A stretch of 64,000 nt of DNA from Plantactinospora mayteni (GCF_016862935.1 NZ_BONX01000034.1:1-64000), one strand, 5' to 3'. Positions 1 through 8,141 are shown, counted from the stretch's first letter. Notes: a model not told the origin generated them from the letters alone. Made by a program: numbers and translations.

Positions 1-69
1 TCCTCCCTTCTGCGATCGGCGGAGAAACAGGAAACCTCTGGGGCGACCCAGGGAATCCCCGTCCTTTAG
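1..69 (+). CDS. tnpB: TnpB (IS200/IS605 OrfB) C-terminal end, partial
   Basis: Frame 1 is open from the window edge and ends at the TAG at 67-69, giving 22 residues that finish in GIPVL. That ending, with its stop codon inside a GC-rich hairpin, is typical of actinobacterial IS200/IS605-family TnpB genes. TnpB is an RNA-guided nuclease whose guide (omega) RNA overlaps the 3' end of its own gene. Only this tail is inside the window, so it cannot be said whether the gene is intact. The hairpin and a TCAA end follow directly, which supports the call. Confidence 0.6.
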   Translation, partial: SSLLRSAEKQETSGATQGIPVL

Positions 70-86
70 AGCGGGGACGAAGTCAA
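56..86 (+). mobile_element. IS200/IS605 right-end hairpin and TCAA end
   Basis: A 6-bp stem (TCCCCG at 56-61 with CGGGGA at 72-77, 10-nt loop) is followed by TCAA at 83-86. IS200/IS605 elements have subterminal hairpins and no terminal inverted repeats, and TCAA is a known right-end cleavage tetranucleotide in this family (ISHp608). In TnpB elements this stretch is also the 3' scaffold of the omega RNA, and the guide starts right after the end, here at about position 87. The call is by pattern; the left end is outside the window. Confidence 0.6.
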
Positions 87-718
87 AGACCCTCCGCCCT
101 GTCCTCGCCGAGTGCGGTGAGCCGGTCGCGCAGTCGGGACGCCTCGGCCGGACGCAGGCCCGGCACCCGGGCGTCGCTCGCGGCGGCGGCGGTGTGTAGT
201 TGCACGGTGGCCAGGTCGAAGGCCCGCTCCAGCGGCCCGGCGGTGACGTCGACGAACTGCATCCGGGCGTACGGCACGATCGACAGCCGGCGGACCAGCA
301 GGCCGTGCCGGACCAGCAGGTCGTGGTCGCGTTCGGCGTACCCCCAGGCGCGGACGGCCCGGACGATCACCGCCAGCCGCCAGAGGGTCAGCACGACCAC
401 CGCGCCGAGCGCGAGGCCGAAGAACCAGTGACCGGTGAACGCGAGACCGATTCCGGCACCGGCGGCGAGGGCCAGCATGCCGATCCCGAGCCGCAGCGCC
501 TCGACCTTTATCAGGTCCGAGGAGACGGGCTGCCAGCGTACGGTCTCCGGCCATGGTTCCAGCGGGTCGGTCGGCCCGGCCGTGGACCGCCCGCCCGCCG
601 GCTCGCCGGTCGACTCTCCGCCGTGCTCGCTCCGGCCGTCTTCGCCGCGGCTGTCTCCGCCGTGCTCGCTCCGGTCGTCCGCGCCGTGCTCGCTCCGGTC
701 GCCGCCTCGCTCGTTCAC
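83..718 (-). CDS. PH domain-containing membrane protein (bPH2/YdbS type)
   Basis: A 211-residue protein starting at GTG. Residues 1-55 are a hydrophilic low-complexity tail with repeated RSEHGG-like units. Two membrane segments follow (about 68-110) and then a bacterial PH (bPH2) domain (about 118-205, with HGLLVRRLSIVPYARMQFVDV). Such proteins are small membrane anchors of poorly known role. The start overlaps the stop of the upstream gene by four bases (GTGA), so the two are probably co-transcribed. The stop codon lies wholly inside the TCAA right end of the IS element, so insertion may have trimmed the natural C-terminus. The family call is good; the function is unknown. Confidence 0.8.
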   Translation of the reverse strand: MNERGGDRSEHGADDRSEHGGDSRGEDGRSEHGGESTGEPAGGRSTAGPTDPLEPWPETVRWQPVSSDLIKVEALRLGIGMLALAAGAGIGLAFTGHWFFGLALGAVVVLTLWRLAVIVRAVRAWGYAERDHDLLVRHGLLVRRLSIVPYARMQFVDVTAGPLERAFDLATVQLHTAAAASDARVPGLRPAEASRLRDRLTALGEDRAEGL

Positions 719-969
719 GTGTCGAGCGTAGGCGATCCCTCGGCGGGTGTTACCTCGCGAAGGAACCCGCGCGCGCCGAGGAAGTCGCCGAGCGACTGCC
801 GGTGCTCGGCACAGGCGAGCCAGGTCTTGCGCCGCTCCGGGGTGTGCAGCCGGGGATTGTTCCAGCGCAACGCCCAGACGGCCGCTGCACGACAGCCCTT
901 GGCGGAGCAGATCCGGGGTGGATTGTCGGCCGGCGGGGAACTGCTGGCGGCTGGAAGCCCGTCACTCAC
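715..969 (-). CDS. small cysteine-rich (putative zinc-binding) protein
   Basis: An 84-residue protein with a CSAKGC pair near residue 21 and a later CAEH, a spacing that suggests a zinc site. A basic, tryptophan-containing middle (ALRWNNPRLHTPERRKTW) lies between them. The start is GTG. On this strand TAGACT (982 down to 977) lies 7 nt before it and no Shine-Dalgarno sequence is visible, so the transcript is probably leaderless. It overlaps the PH-domain gene downstream by four bases and is divergent from the moxR operon. No specific function can be given. Confidence 0.7.
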   Translation of the reverse strand: MSDGLPAASSSPPADNPPRICSAKGCRAAAVWALRWNNPRLHTPERRKTWLACAEHRQSLGDFLGARGFLREVTPAEGSPTLDT

Positions 970-1252
970 GGCGGCGAGTCTACGGCGCCGGTGGTGGGAC
1001 CCGGAGGAAGAGATCGCCGGGCGGCCACGGGGGGAGCCGCCCGGCGATTCGCTGCATCGTACACAGAGAAAACCCCTCTATGTCTACCCACCATCGACCG
1101 TTTCGCGGATTGCGCGCCTCCCGGAGGCGCAAATGCGCGGGATGGAGCCGCAAATCCGGTTCTCCCTTCGCGGTCTCTCAGCCGGGCGTGCGAGGCTTGG
1201 GGGCGTCGGCCCGCGCCGACCCCTGATTCCCTGACCCCGCTGTGGAGGACCG
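970..1252. promoter_or_regulatory. divergent intergenic region with two hairpins upstream of moxR
   Basis: There is no gene in these 283 bases. They hold a 13-bp perfect stem (1013-1025 with 1036-1048, 10-nt loop) and a 17-base palindrome (1114-1130, GCGCCTCC-C-GGAGGCGC). Both lie before the moxR start and could be leader structures, terminators or protein sites. The promoter of the leftward gene pair is at 977-982. I saw no match to a riboswitch family I know. Confidence 0.4.
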
Positions 1253-2398
1253 GTGGCCCAGCCGACGACGCCCGACACCCCGACCCCGCCCGACGTCGGC
1301 GGTGCCGTCCCCACCGTGGGCAGCACCCCGGCCGAGGACGCCACCATGCTGGAACGAGCCCTCTTCGAGGTCAAGCGGGTCATCGTCGGGCAGGACCGGA
1401 TGGTCGAGCGGATGTTCGTCGCCCTGCTGGCCCGGGGGCACTGCCTGCTCGAGGGGGTACCGGGGGTGGCCAAGACGCTCGCGGTGGAGACCCTGGCCCG
1501 GGTGGTCGGCGGTACCTTCGCCCGGGTGCAGTTCACTCCGGACCTGGTCCCCGCGGACATCGTCGGCACCCGGATCTACCGGCAGTCGAGCGAGAAGTTC
1601 GACGTCGAACTCGGCCCGGTCTTCGTGAACTTCCTTCTCGCCGACGAGATCAACCGGGCGCCGGCCAAGGTGCAGTCGGCGCTGCTGGAGGTGATGTCCG
1701 AGCAGCAGGTGTCGATCGGCGGGCAGACCCACCGGGTGCCACACCCGTTCCTGGTGATGGCCACCCAGAACCCGATCGAGCAGGAGGGTGTCTATCCGCT
1801 GCCCGAGGCACAGCGGGACCGCTTCCTCATGAAGATCATCGTCGGCTATCCCACCGACGCCGAGGAGCGCGAGATCGTCTACCGGATGGGGGTCAGCGCC
1901 CCCGAGCCGTCGTCGGTCTTCACCCCGCTCGAACTCGTCGGGCTGCAACAGAAGGCCGACCAGGTCTTCGTGCACAACGCCCTGGTCGACTACGCCGTAC
2001 GCCTGGTGCTGGCGACCCGCGCCCCGGCCGAGCACGGGATGCCGGACGTGGCCCAGCTCATCCAGTACGGCGCCAGCCCGCGCGCCTCGCTCGGCATCGT
2101 CCGGGCCACCCGGGCGCTCGCCCTGATGCGCGGCCGGGACTACGCGCTGCCGCAGGACGTCCAGGACATCGCCCCGGACATCCTCCGGCACCGGCTGGTG
2201 CTCAGCTACGACGCGCTGGCCGACAACATCCCCGCCGACCACGTCGTCGACCGGGTGATGTCCACCATCCCGCTGCCCTCGGTCGCGCCCCGGCAGAACG
2301 CCACCCCCGCCCCGCCGAACGGTCCCGGAGCCGCCCTCGGGCCGGCGTCCGGAATACCGGCGAGCGGCCCGGCGTGGCCCGGCCGCCCGCCGGCATGA
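1253..2398 (+). CDS. MoxR-family AAA+ ATPase
   Basis: A 381-residue AAA+ ATPase of the MoxR family. These act as chaperone-like ATPases working with VWA-domain proteins, and both partner types follow here. Walker A is GVPGVAKT (residues 68-75) and Walker B ends LLADEINRAP (about 128-137), followed by an MoxR-typical sensor segment (VMATQNPIEQEGVYPLPEAQ). The start is GTG with GGAGG 8 nt upstream. The stop overlaps the DUF58 gene (ATGA), so moxR, DUF58 and VWA form one tightly coupled operon, as in mycobacterial moxR1-Rv1480-Rv1481. The last 45 residues are proline/alanine-rich. Confidence 0.93.
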   Translation: MAQPTTPDTPTPPDVGGAVPTVGSTPAEDATMLERALFEVKRVIVGQDRMVERMFVALLARGHCLLEGVPGVAKTLAVETLARVVGGTFARVQFTPDLVPADIVGTRIYRQSSEKFDVELGPVFVNFLLADEINRAPAKVQSALLEVMSEQQVSIGGQTHRVPHPFLVMATQNPIEQEGVYPLPEAQRDRFLMKIIVGYPTDAEEREIVYRMGVSAPEPSSVFTPLELVGLQQKADQVFVHNALVDYAVRLVLATRAPAEHGMPDVAQLIQYGASPRASLGIVRATRALALMRGRDYALPQDVQDIAPDILRHRLVLSYDALADNIPADHVVDRVMSTIPLPSVAPRQNATPAPPNGPGAALGPASGIPASGPAWPGRPPA

Positions 2399-3351
2399 TG
2401 TCGGCGACCGACGCCAACCCGGCCCGGGCCGAGGCCGTACTCTCCCGGTTGCAGTTGCTGGTCACCCGCAAACTCGACGGGCTGCTCCAGGGCGACTACC
2501 TCGGACTGCTCCCCGGGCCGGGTACCGAGGCGGGGGAGTCCCGGGAATACCGCCCCGGCGACGACGTACGCCGGATGGACTGGCCGGTGACGGCCCGGAC
2601 GACCGTGCCGCACGTCCGGCGTACGGTGGTCGACCGGGAACTGGAGACCTGGCTGGCGGTGGACCTCTCGGCCAGCCTCGACTTCGGCACCGGCCGCTGG
2701 CTGAAGCGCGAACTCGTGATCGCGGCGGCGGCGGCGATCACCCACCTGACCGTGCGCGGCGGCAACCGGATCGGCGCGGTGATCGGCACCGGCCCGCCCC
2801 GGGACGGCGGGACCGGATCGTCGGCCACGCCACCGGGGGTGCTGAGGCTGCCGGCCCGGCCGGGTCGGAAGGAGGCGCAGGGGCTGCTCCGGACCATCGC
2901 CGGCACGCCGACCCGACCGGGGCGTACCGACCTCGGCCTGCTGGTGGACGCGCTCAACCGCCCGCCCCGGCGCCGTGGGATGGCCGTGGTGATCTCCGAC
3001 TTCCTGGCCCCGCCAGCGCAGTGGGGACGCCCGGTACGCAAGCTCGGGGTCCGGCACGAGGTGCTCGCCGTCGAGGTGGTCGACCCGCGTGAACTGGAGC
3101 TGCCGGACGTCGGGGTGCTGCCCGTCGTCGACCCCGAGACCGGTGAGCTGCACGAGGTGCAGACCGCCGACCCACGGCTGCGGCGCCGTTACGCCGCCGC
3201 GGCGGCTGCCCAGCGCGGTGCCATCGCCCACGAGCTGCGGGCCGCCGGGGCGGCACACCTGCGGCTGCGTACCGACTCCGACTGGCTGCTGGACATGGTG
3301 CGCTTCGTCGCAGCGCAGCGGCACGCCCGTACCCGGGGGACGACACGATGA
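2395..3351 (+). CDS. DUF58 domain-containing protein
   Basis: A 318-residue protein of the DUF58 family, the usual partner of MoxR ATPases. The diagnostic block SREYRPGDDVRRMDWPVTAR is at about residues 44-63, and a VWA-like fold follows (AVDLSASLDFG, then VVISDF). No membrane segment is visible, so this is the short soluble form. Two adjacent ATGs (2395, 2398) are possible; the first overlaps the moxR stop. Its own stop overlaps the VWA gene start by four bases. The molecular role is not established; an assembly or chaperone function with MoxR is inferred from context. Confidence 0.88.
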   Translation: MMSATDANPARAEAVLSRLQLLVTRKLDGLLQGDYLGLLPGPGTEAGESREYRPGDDVRRMDWPVTARTTVPHVRRTVVDRELETWLAVDLSASLDFGTGRWLKRELVIAAAAAITHLTVRGGNRIGAVIGTGPPRDGGTGSSATPPGVLRLPARPGRKEAQGLLRTIAGTPTRPGRTDLGLLVDALNRPPRRRGMAVVISDFLAPPAQWGRPVRKLGVRHEVLAVEVVDPRELELPDVGVLPVVDPETGELHEVQTADPRLRRRYAAAAAAQRGAIAHELRAAGAAHLRLRTDSDWLLDMVRFVAAQRHARTRGTTR

Positions 3352-4298
3352 TCCGTTTTCTGCAACCGTGGTGGCTGCTGGCCGTGCTGCCGGTGCTGCT
3401 GCTCGCCGGGGCGTACGTCTGGCGGCAGTTGCACCGCCGCACGTACGCGATGCGGTTCACCAACGTCGAGCTGCTGCGCAGCCTGGCGCCGAAGGGGATC
3501 GGCTGGCGCCGGCACGCGGCGGCCGGGGTGATGCTGCTCAGCCTGCTGGTGCTGGCCACCGGGATGGCCCGGCCGGCGGTCGACACCAAGGAGCCGCTGG
3601 AGCGGGCCACCATCATGCTGGCGATCGACGTGTCGCTGTCGATGGAGGCCGACGACGTGGCGCCGAACCGGCTGGAGGCGGCCCAGGAGGCGGCGAAGCA
3701 GTTCGTCGGGGAGCTGCCGCCGACCTACAACCTCGGGCTGGTCGCCTTCGCCAAGTCCGCCAACGTGCTGGTGCCGCCCGGCAAGGACCGTCCGGCGGTC
3801 ACCCAGGCGATCGACGGGCTGGTGCTGGCCGAGGCGACCGCGACCGGCGAGGCGGTCTTCACCTGCCTGGAGGCGATCCGGTCGGTGCCGGCGGACGGCG
3901 CCCAGGGCATCCCGCCGGCCCGGATCGTGCTGCTCTCCGACGGCTACCGCACCTCGGGCCGCTCGGTCGAGGAGGCCGGCGCGGCGGCGCAGGCGGCGAA
4001 CGTGCCGGTCTCGACCATTGCGTTCGGCACCGACTCCGGCCAGGTCGACATCGGCGGCCAGGTGCAGCGGGTACCGGTCGACCGGCTGGCCCTGGCCGAG
4101 TTGGCCGAGACGACCCAGGGCTTCTTCTACGAGGCGGCCTCGGTCAGTGAGCTGAAGCAGGTCTACCAGGACATGGGCAGCTCGATCGGGTTCCGCACCG
4201 AGGCCCGGGAGATCACCCAGTGGTACGCCGGGATCGCGCTGCTCTTCGCGCTCTGCGCGGCGGGACTGAGCCTGCTCTGGACGTCCCGCCTGGTGTGA
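3348..4298 (+). CDS. VWA domain-containing membrane protein (BatA-like)
   Basis: A 316-residue membrane protein with two N-terminal membrane segments (about 5-24 and 57-74), a VWA domain with the MIDAS motif DVSLS (94-98), and a C-terminal membrane helix (about 290-310). This is the layout of BatA/Rv1481-type proteins encoded next to MoxR and DUF58. VWA domains bind partners through a metal ion. The ATG overlaps the DUF58 stop, so translation is probably coupled. Downstream (4299-4447) I see only short 12-base repeats (GGACTGCTGGAT) and no gene. Confidence 0.9.
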   Translation: MIRFLQPWWLLAVLPVLLLAGAYVWRQLHRRTYAMRFTNVELLRSLAPKGIGWRRHAAAGVMLLSLLVLATGMARPAVDTKEPLERATIMLAIDVSLSMEADDVAPNRLEAAQEAAKQFVGELPPTYNLGLVAFAKSANVLVPPGKDRPAVTQAIDGLVLAEATATGEAVFTCLEAIRSVPADGAQGIPPARIVLLSDGYRTSGRSVEEAGAAAQAANVPVSTIAFGTDSGQVDIGGQVQRVPVDRLALAELAETTQGFFYEAASVSELKQVYQDMGSSIGFRTEAREITQWYAGIALLFALCAAGLSLLWTSRLV

Positions 4299-4447
4299 CG
4301 GGGGCGGGACGGGCGTGTGGACGTACCCGGTCGGTGCCGGTTACCGGCCCGGCCGGGTACGTGCGGACGGACTGCTGGATGGACTGCTGGACGGACGACC
4401 CTGCGGAGGCGCCGGTCTGGCGGGCTCCGCGTTCGTCGCGGCGGTCG

Positions 4448-4534
4448 TCACGGGGTCGCGCGGACCAGGATGAAGACCAGCACGACCCAGGCGGCGGCGA
4501 GGGTGAAGCCCAGCGGGGCGACGTAACGCTGCAT
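4448..4534 (-). CDS. 28-residue single-pass membrane microprotein
   Basis: A 28-codon frame, with a start MQRYVAPLGFT, a hydrophobic helix (LAAAWVVLVFILV) and a short polar tail (RATP). An in-frame TGA ends it at 4448. The ATG has a good Shine-Dalgarno sequence (GGAGAG) 7-8 nt upstream on this strand. Length and composition fit a one-helix membrane peptide with its C-terminal tail outside or at the surface. It stands alone between the VWA operon and an acyltransferase pair. The function is unknown; longer upstream starts lack ribosome sites. Confidence 0.6.
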   Translation of the reverse strand: MQRYVAPLGFTLAAAWVVLVFILVRATP

Positions 4535-4960
4535 GATTCTGCTCTCCGGGTGGCGACTGGAGACGCGCCGGGTCCGGCGCAGGGCCGGGCGGGGTGTCTC
4601 GGGAATCAGTGGACGCGCACACGAAGTCGTGGCCGGGCGGCTCCACACACCTCGGCTCGGCGACAGCCATCGGATACGCACAGCCGGGCCGGCGCGCCGG
4701 CAGATGCCGGAGCGGCTCGGGGTGCGGTGTGGAGCGGAACTGGGTCAGTCGGCGGGAGACGTCACGGCTCAGGCGGACTGACCAAGGACCCGGCCACGAC
4801 TGGGAGGATCGCTATTTCGCACAGCGATCACCTCCATCTGTCGACCGGACCTGGAACGCGAGTCATCGTACACCCGGCAGGCCCGGTGGCCGCAGTCGGC
4901 CATCCGGGCCTCCGGTGTCGGCTCTCCGACCCGAGCCGGCGCGGAACAGGGTCTCGCCGG
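4535..4960. other. gene-poor region with hairpin and possible leader peptide
   Basis: No convincing long gene lies in these 426 bases. On the minus strand there is a stem at 4803-4813/4823-4835 and a 17-codon reading frame (4769-4822) with a very strong ribosome site. Both are upstream of the 28-residue microprotein on the same strand, so the region may be its structured leader. Otherwise I see only GC-rich sequence. Confidence 0.4.
4769..4822 (-). CDS. possible 17-residue leader peptide
   Basis: A GTG-started frame reading MRNSDPPSRGRVLGQSA, then TGA. It is preceded 6 nt upstream by GGAGGTGA, a near-perfect Shine-Dalgarno sequence. The start and ribosome site lie in a hairpin (GGAGG-ATCGCT paired with AGCGAT-CA-CCTCC), so its translation could be gated by folding. 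It lies 235 nt upstream of the 28-residue membrane peptide. It has no run of one amino acid that would suggest classical attenuation. This is low confidence, given only on the strength of the ribosome site. Confidence 0.25.
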   Translation of the reverse strand: MRNSDPPSRGRVLGQSA

Positions 4961-6196
4961 TCACCGTCCGGGCCGGTCAAGGCTGCCCTGGACCCCTCCG
5001 GATCTCCGTCGCCGGTCGCCGCCGGCCCGCCCGACCAGTACGGACAGCACCAGGAGCAGCAGCGGCAGCCAGGCCAGCCGGGCGGCCACCCAACCGGGTC
5101 CGTCCGGTGCGGTGTGCAGTCCGGGTACCGCGCCGGTGCCGGCCAGCCGGGCGGCGAGCGCGGCCAGCGCGGTCACCCCGAGCAGGGTGCTCTGGTGCCA
5201 CAGGTAGACGCTGATCGCCACGGCGTTGAGCCGGTTCACCGGAGCCCACCGGTTCGGCCGGGCCAGCGCTCGGCCCAACACCGGCCGGACCAGCAGCGCC
5301 ACGCCGACCTGGGCGAGTGCCAGGCAGACCGCGAACAGCGACGGTGGGTCGAGGTTGGACATCCCGTCCCCGGGCACCCCGACCGCGCTCAGCGGATAGC
5401 CCGCCCAGCCCAGCACCGCCATCCCGGCGGCACCGCCGAGCAGCAACCCGACGGCGGTCCGCCGGCCGCCGAGCCGGCCGTCGGCGAGGGCCATCCCGAG
5501 CAGGTACGGCAGCAGCCAACCGGCCAGCACCGCCACCGGTACCCGCCACCCCCCGTCCCCGGGCAGCGACACCGGCCAGCCCGACGCCTCGCCGATCCGC
5601 CCGGCCAGGTCGCTCAACGTGACCAACGCCACGGCGGGTACGGCCAGCCGGACCGGACCGTACCGGTCCAGTGCCCGGGCCAGCGGTGCGGTCGACGCGA
5701 TCAGCAGTACCAGCGGCAGCAGGAACCACAGTGGACTGACCACCAGCGTGGCGGCGGTCCGCAGGGTACCCGCCGGAGTGCCGAGCAGGGCCGCCACCGC
5801 CAGTACCGCCAGCCAGCCGCCGAGCAGCAGCAACACCGGCCGGCCCAGTCGACCGAGCCGCCGACCCAGCCACCGGGCCGGATCGAGCCCCCGGGCGGTG
5901 GCCGAGCGGAGCGACCGGGCCGAGGCGTAACCGCTGACGAAGAAGAACAGCCCGAGCGTCTGGAACAGCCAGGTCACCGGCGTCAGCGCCGGCATCGAGG
6001 CCAGCGGACTGGCGGTGTGCAGCGCGCCGTCCGAGCCGAGTACCAGGGCGGTGACCAGCCAGTGCCCGAACACCACCCCGCCGATCGCGTACGCCCGCAG
6101 CCCGTCGATCCCCCGGTCCCGGCCGGCACCGTCCGGCGGAGTACGGTGCCGGGGCGGTGCCGGGCGGTCGATCCGCCGTCGTTCGAGGACGCTCAT
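4961..6196 (-). CDS. acyltransferase family 3 integral membrane protein
   Basis: A 411-residue polytopic membrane protein of the acyltransferase 3 family, which moves acyl groups onto sugars, lipids or cell-wall polymers at the membrane. The N-terminal signature is RGIDGLRAYAIGGVVFGHWLV, followed by about ten hydrophobic helices (FFFVSGYASARSL, SVYLWHQSTLLG near the end). The ATG at 6196 overlaps the stop of the upstream hydrolase by four bases, so the two are translationally coupled. The coupling suggests a membrane acyltransferase and a secreted esterase-like hydrolase acting on the same surface substrate; this is inference. A paralogue lies at 26194-27546. Confidence 0.85.
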   Translation of the reverse strand: MSVLERRRIDRPAPPRHRTPPDGAGRDRGIDGLRAYAIGGVVFGHWLVTALVLGSDGALHTASPLASMPALTPVTWLFQTLGLFFFVSGYASARSLRSATARGLDPARWLGRRLGRLGRPVLLLLGGWLAVLAVAALLGTPAGTLRTAATLVVSPLWFLLPLVLLIASTAPLARALDRYGPVRLAVPAVALVTLSDLAGRIGEASGWPVSLPGDGGWRVPVAVLAGWLLPYLLGMALADGRLGGRRTAVGLLLGGAAGMAVLGWAGYPLSAVGVPGDGMSNLDPPSLFAVCLALAQVGVALLVRPVLGRALARPNRWAPVNRLNAVAISVYLWHQSTLLGVTALAALAARLAGTGAVPGLHTAPDGPGWVAARLAWLPLLLLVLSVLVGRAGGDRRRRSGGVQGSLDRPGR

Positions 6197-7119
6197 CGGG
6201 GCGTCACCGCCGTCCCACTGGTCGGCCGGGTCGCGCCGAGCGTGACCAGGGCGGTCGCGTGCAGCGTCGCGCTGCCCGGCACCAGGTAGCCGTCGTGCCC
6301 GGTCACCCCGTCCACCGGCAGCGGCCGGGCGCCGAACTCCGGGCTGGCCGGCCGGACGCCGTGCCCGAAGCCGAACACCCGCACCGGGGGCAGCCGGCGG
6401 ATCCAGTCGTCCGGCGCCTCGGCGGCCCAGACCCGGGCGCCGGTGCCCAGGTCGGCCGCCCGGTCCACGCCCATCCCGATCCCGGCCAGCGTCACCAGGT
6501 CGGTCACCTGTGGCGGCACCTCCGGCGCGGCCAGCCCGACCACCAGCGCGCCGTAGCTGTGCCCGACGAGCGTCACCGTCGCGTCGGGGCGGTGCCGGGT
6601 CAGCGTCCGGGTCAGCTCGACCATGGCGTCCGCCCCGGCCCGGGCGTGCTCCGAGCGGGCCGCCGCCCGGCCCAGCCCGTTCGGCGGGTCGTAGCCGAGC
6701 CAGGCCAGCACCGCCACCCGGGCACCGGGCCGGGTGGCCCGGATCTCGTCGTACAGCGCGCGGGCCTGTGCGGCCGGGGCGCGTCGGCGTACCCCGCCCA
6801 GGCCCCGGTCGAAGTCCCGCAGGGTGCTGTCCACCCCGGGCACCAGTACCGCGATCCGGTCGGCGCTGCCGAGGTCGCCGAGTACCTCCACGGCCAGCCC
6901 GTCGCCGTGCGGGTCGAACGCCAGGAAGGAGCGTCCGGCGGCCACCCAGTCGGCGTACGGCGCACCGGCCGCCCGCATCGCCGCCGCCACCGGCGGGTAC
7001 GCCTCGACGAACCCGGCCCGCGCCACCGCCACCTCGCTCGCCCCGGCCGGCGGCGGCACCATCAGCCCCAGCGCGAGCAGCCCGGCCACCGCCCCCCGTA
7101 CCGCCGGTCGCCACCCCAT
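6193..7119 (-). CDS. secreted alpha/beta hydrolase (DUF1023-like)
   Basis: A 308-residue alpha/beta hydrolase. An N-terminal hydrophobic segment (AVAGLLALGLMVPPPAGASE) looks like a signal peptide. The nucleophile elbow GHSYGA is in the middle (about 189-194), with the preceding core VAVLAWLGYDPP typical of the DUF1023/TIGR-type actinobacterial hydrolases. The substrate is unknown. The ATG has GGAGGGAGA 7 nt upstream. The gene is the first of a two-gene unit with the membrane acyltransferase (overlap at 6193-6196). Confidence 0.8.
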   Translation of the reverse strand: MGWRPAVRGAVAGLLALGLMVPPPAGASEVAVARAGFVEAYPPVAAAMRAAGAPYADWVAAGRSFLAFDPHGDGLAVEVLGDLGSADRIAVLVPGVDSTLRDFDRGLGGVRRRAPAAQARALYDEIRATRPGARVAVLAWLGYDPPNGLGRAAARSEHARAGADAMVELTRTLTRHRPDATVTLVGHSYGALVVGLAAPEVPPQVTDLVTLAGIGMGVDRAADLGTGARVWAAEAPDDWIRRLPPVRVFGFGHGVRPASPEFGARPLPVDGVTGHDGYLVPGSATLHATALVTLGATRPTSGTAVTPR

Positions 7120-7298
7120 CCCGATCTCCCTCCGATCGCCTTCGGAGCAGAGAATGCGTGCTCGGAGGGGGTCGCCGCGTCACGCCACGGGACGGCTTCC
7201 GGCGAGCTACCCGGGGACTAGGGGAGGGCTACCAGGGAACCACCCGACCGGTGCCGCCAGCCCGCCGACCGCCGCCCGGAGGCGTACCGTCGCCGGCC

Positions 7299-7360
7299 CG
7301 GGGAGACCAGAAAAGCCGGCGCGGGGAGACCAGAGAAGCCGGCGCGGGGAGACCGGGGAG
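7299..7360. repeat. 23-bp tandem repeat abutting a stop codon
   Basis: Two near-identical 23-bp units (7299-7321, 7322-7344; one difference) and a partial third (7345-7360) run directly up to the TAA stop of the response regulator gene (minus strand). The unit is CGGGGAGACCAGARAAGCCG plus GCG. It is one of five such 3'-end repeats in this window. Confidence 0.85.
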
Positions 7361-8026
7361 TTAGTCGCCGGCCGCGACCAGTCCGGACTCGTAGGCGACC
7401 ACGACCGCCTGGGCCCGGTCGCGCAGGTCGAGTTTGCTCAGGATCCGCCCGACGTGGGTCTTCACGGTCTGTTCGGCGACCACCAGCTCGGCGGCGATCT
7501 CGCCGTTGGAGCGGCCCCGGGCGATCAGCCGCAGCACCTCGGTCTCCCGGGGGGTGAGCCCGGCCAGGCTGACCGGCCGAGGCCGGTCCCGACCGGGCCG
7601 GGCGGCGAACTCGGCGATCAGCCGGCGGGTCACCGCCGGGGCGAGCAGCGCGTCCCCGGCCGCGACCACCCGGACCGCGTGCACCAGGTCGGCGGCCGGG
7701 GCGTCCTTGAGCAGGAAGCCGCTGGCGCCGGCCCGCAGCGCCTCGTAGACGTAGTCGTCGAGGTCGAACGTGGTCAGGATGAGCACCCGGGGCCGGGCCG
7801 TCTCCGGCCGGTCGCCGAGGAGCTGCCGGGTCGCGGCCAGGCCGTCCAGCACCGGCATCCGGACGTCCATCAGCACCACGTCCGGGTCGAGCCGCCGGGC
7901 CGCGGTGACCGCCTCGGCGCCGTTCGCCGCGTCGCCGACCACCAGCAGGTCGGGCTGGGCCGCCAGCAGCGCCCCGAAGCCCTGCCGGACCATCGCCTGG
8001 TCGTCGGCGATCAACACCCGGATCAT
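7361..8026 (-). CDS. two-component response regulator, NarL/LuxR family
   Basis: A 221-residue response regulator. The receiver domain starts MIRVLIADDQAMVRQGF, with the phospho-acceptor Asp in VVLMDVRMPVLDG and the conserved Lys in FLLKDA. A LuxR-type helix-turn-helix is at the C-terminus (LTPRETEVLRLIARGRSNGEIA...TVKTHVGRILSKL). The start at 8026 has GGAGG 9 nt upstream; longer versions would lack this site. It lies 115 bp downstream of its cognate histidine kinase on the same strand. A perfect CCCGGGTA-G-TACCCGGG palindrome before the kinase gene is a possible autoregulatory site. Confidence 0.93.
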   Translation of the reverse strand: MIRVLIADDQAMVRQGFGALLAAQPDLLVVGDAANGAEAVTAARRLDPDVVLMDVRMPVLDGLAATRQLLGDRPETARPRVLILTTFDLDDYVYEALRAGASGFLLKDAPAADLVHAVRVVAAGDALLAPAVTRRLIAEFAARPGRDRPRPVSLAGLTPRETEVLRLIARGRSNGEIAAELVVAEQTVKTHVGRILSKLDLRDRAQAVVVAYESGLVAAGD

Positions 8027-8141
8027 CGGGTCGTACCTCCGTCGGGCTCGCCCCGGACCGTCCGCACCGAACCATCCGACCGGTCGTGGCCGCAGGTGGA
8101 GGTCGGGGCGCGCAGGCCGCGCGGTCCAGGTCGAGCAAGGT

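Noticed and set aside
4535-4960. Known riboswitch (ydaO, cobalamin, SAM) upstream of the microprotein
   Set aside because: No conserved core of these families was seen, and only a simple stem is present.
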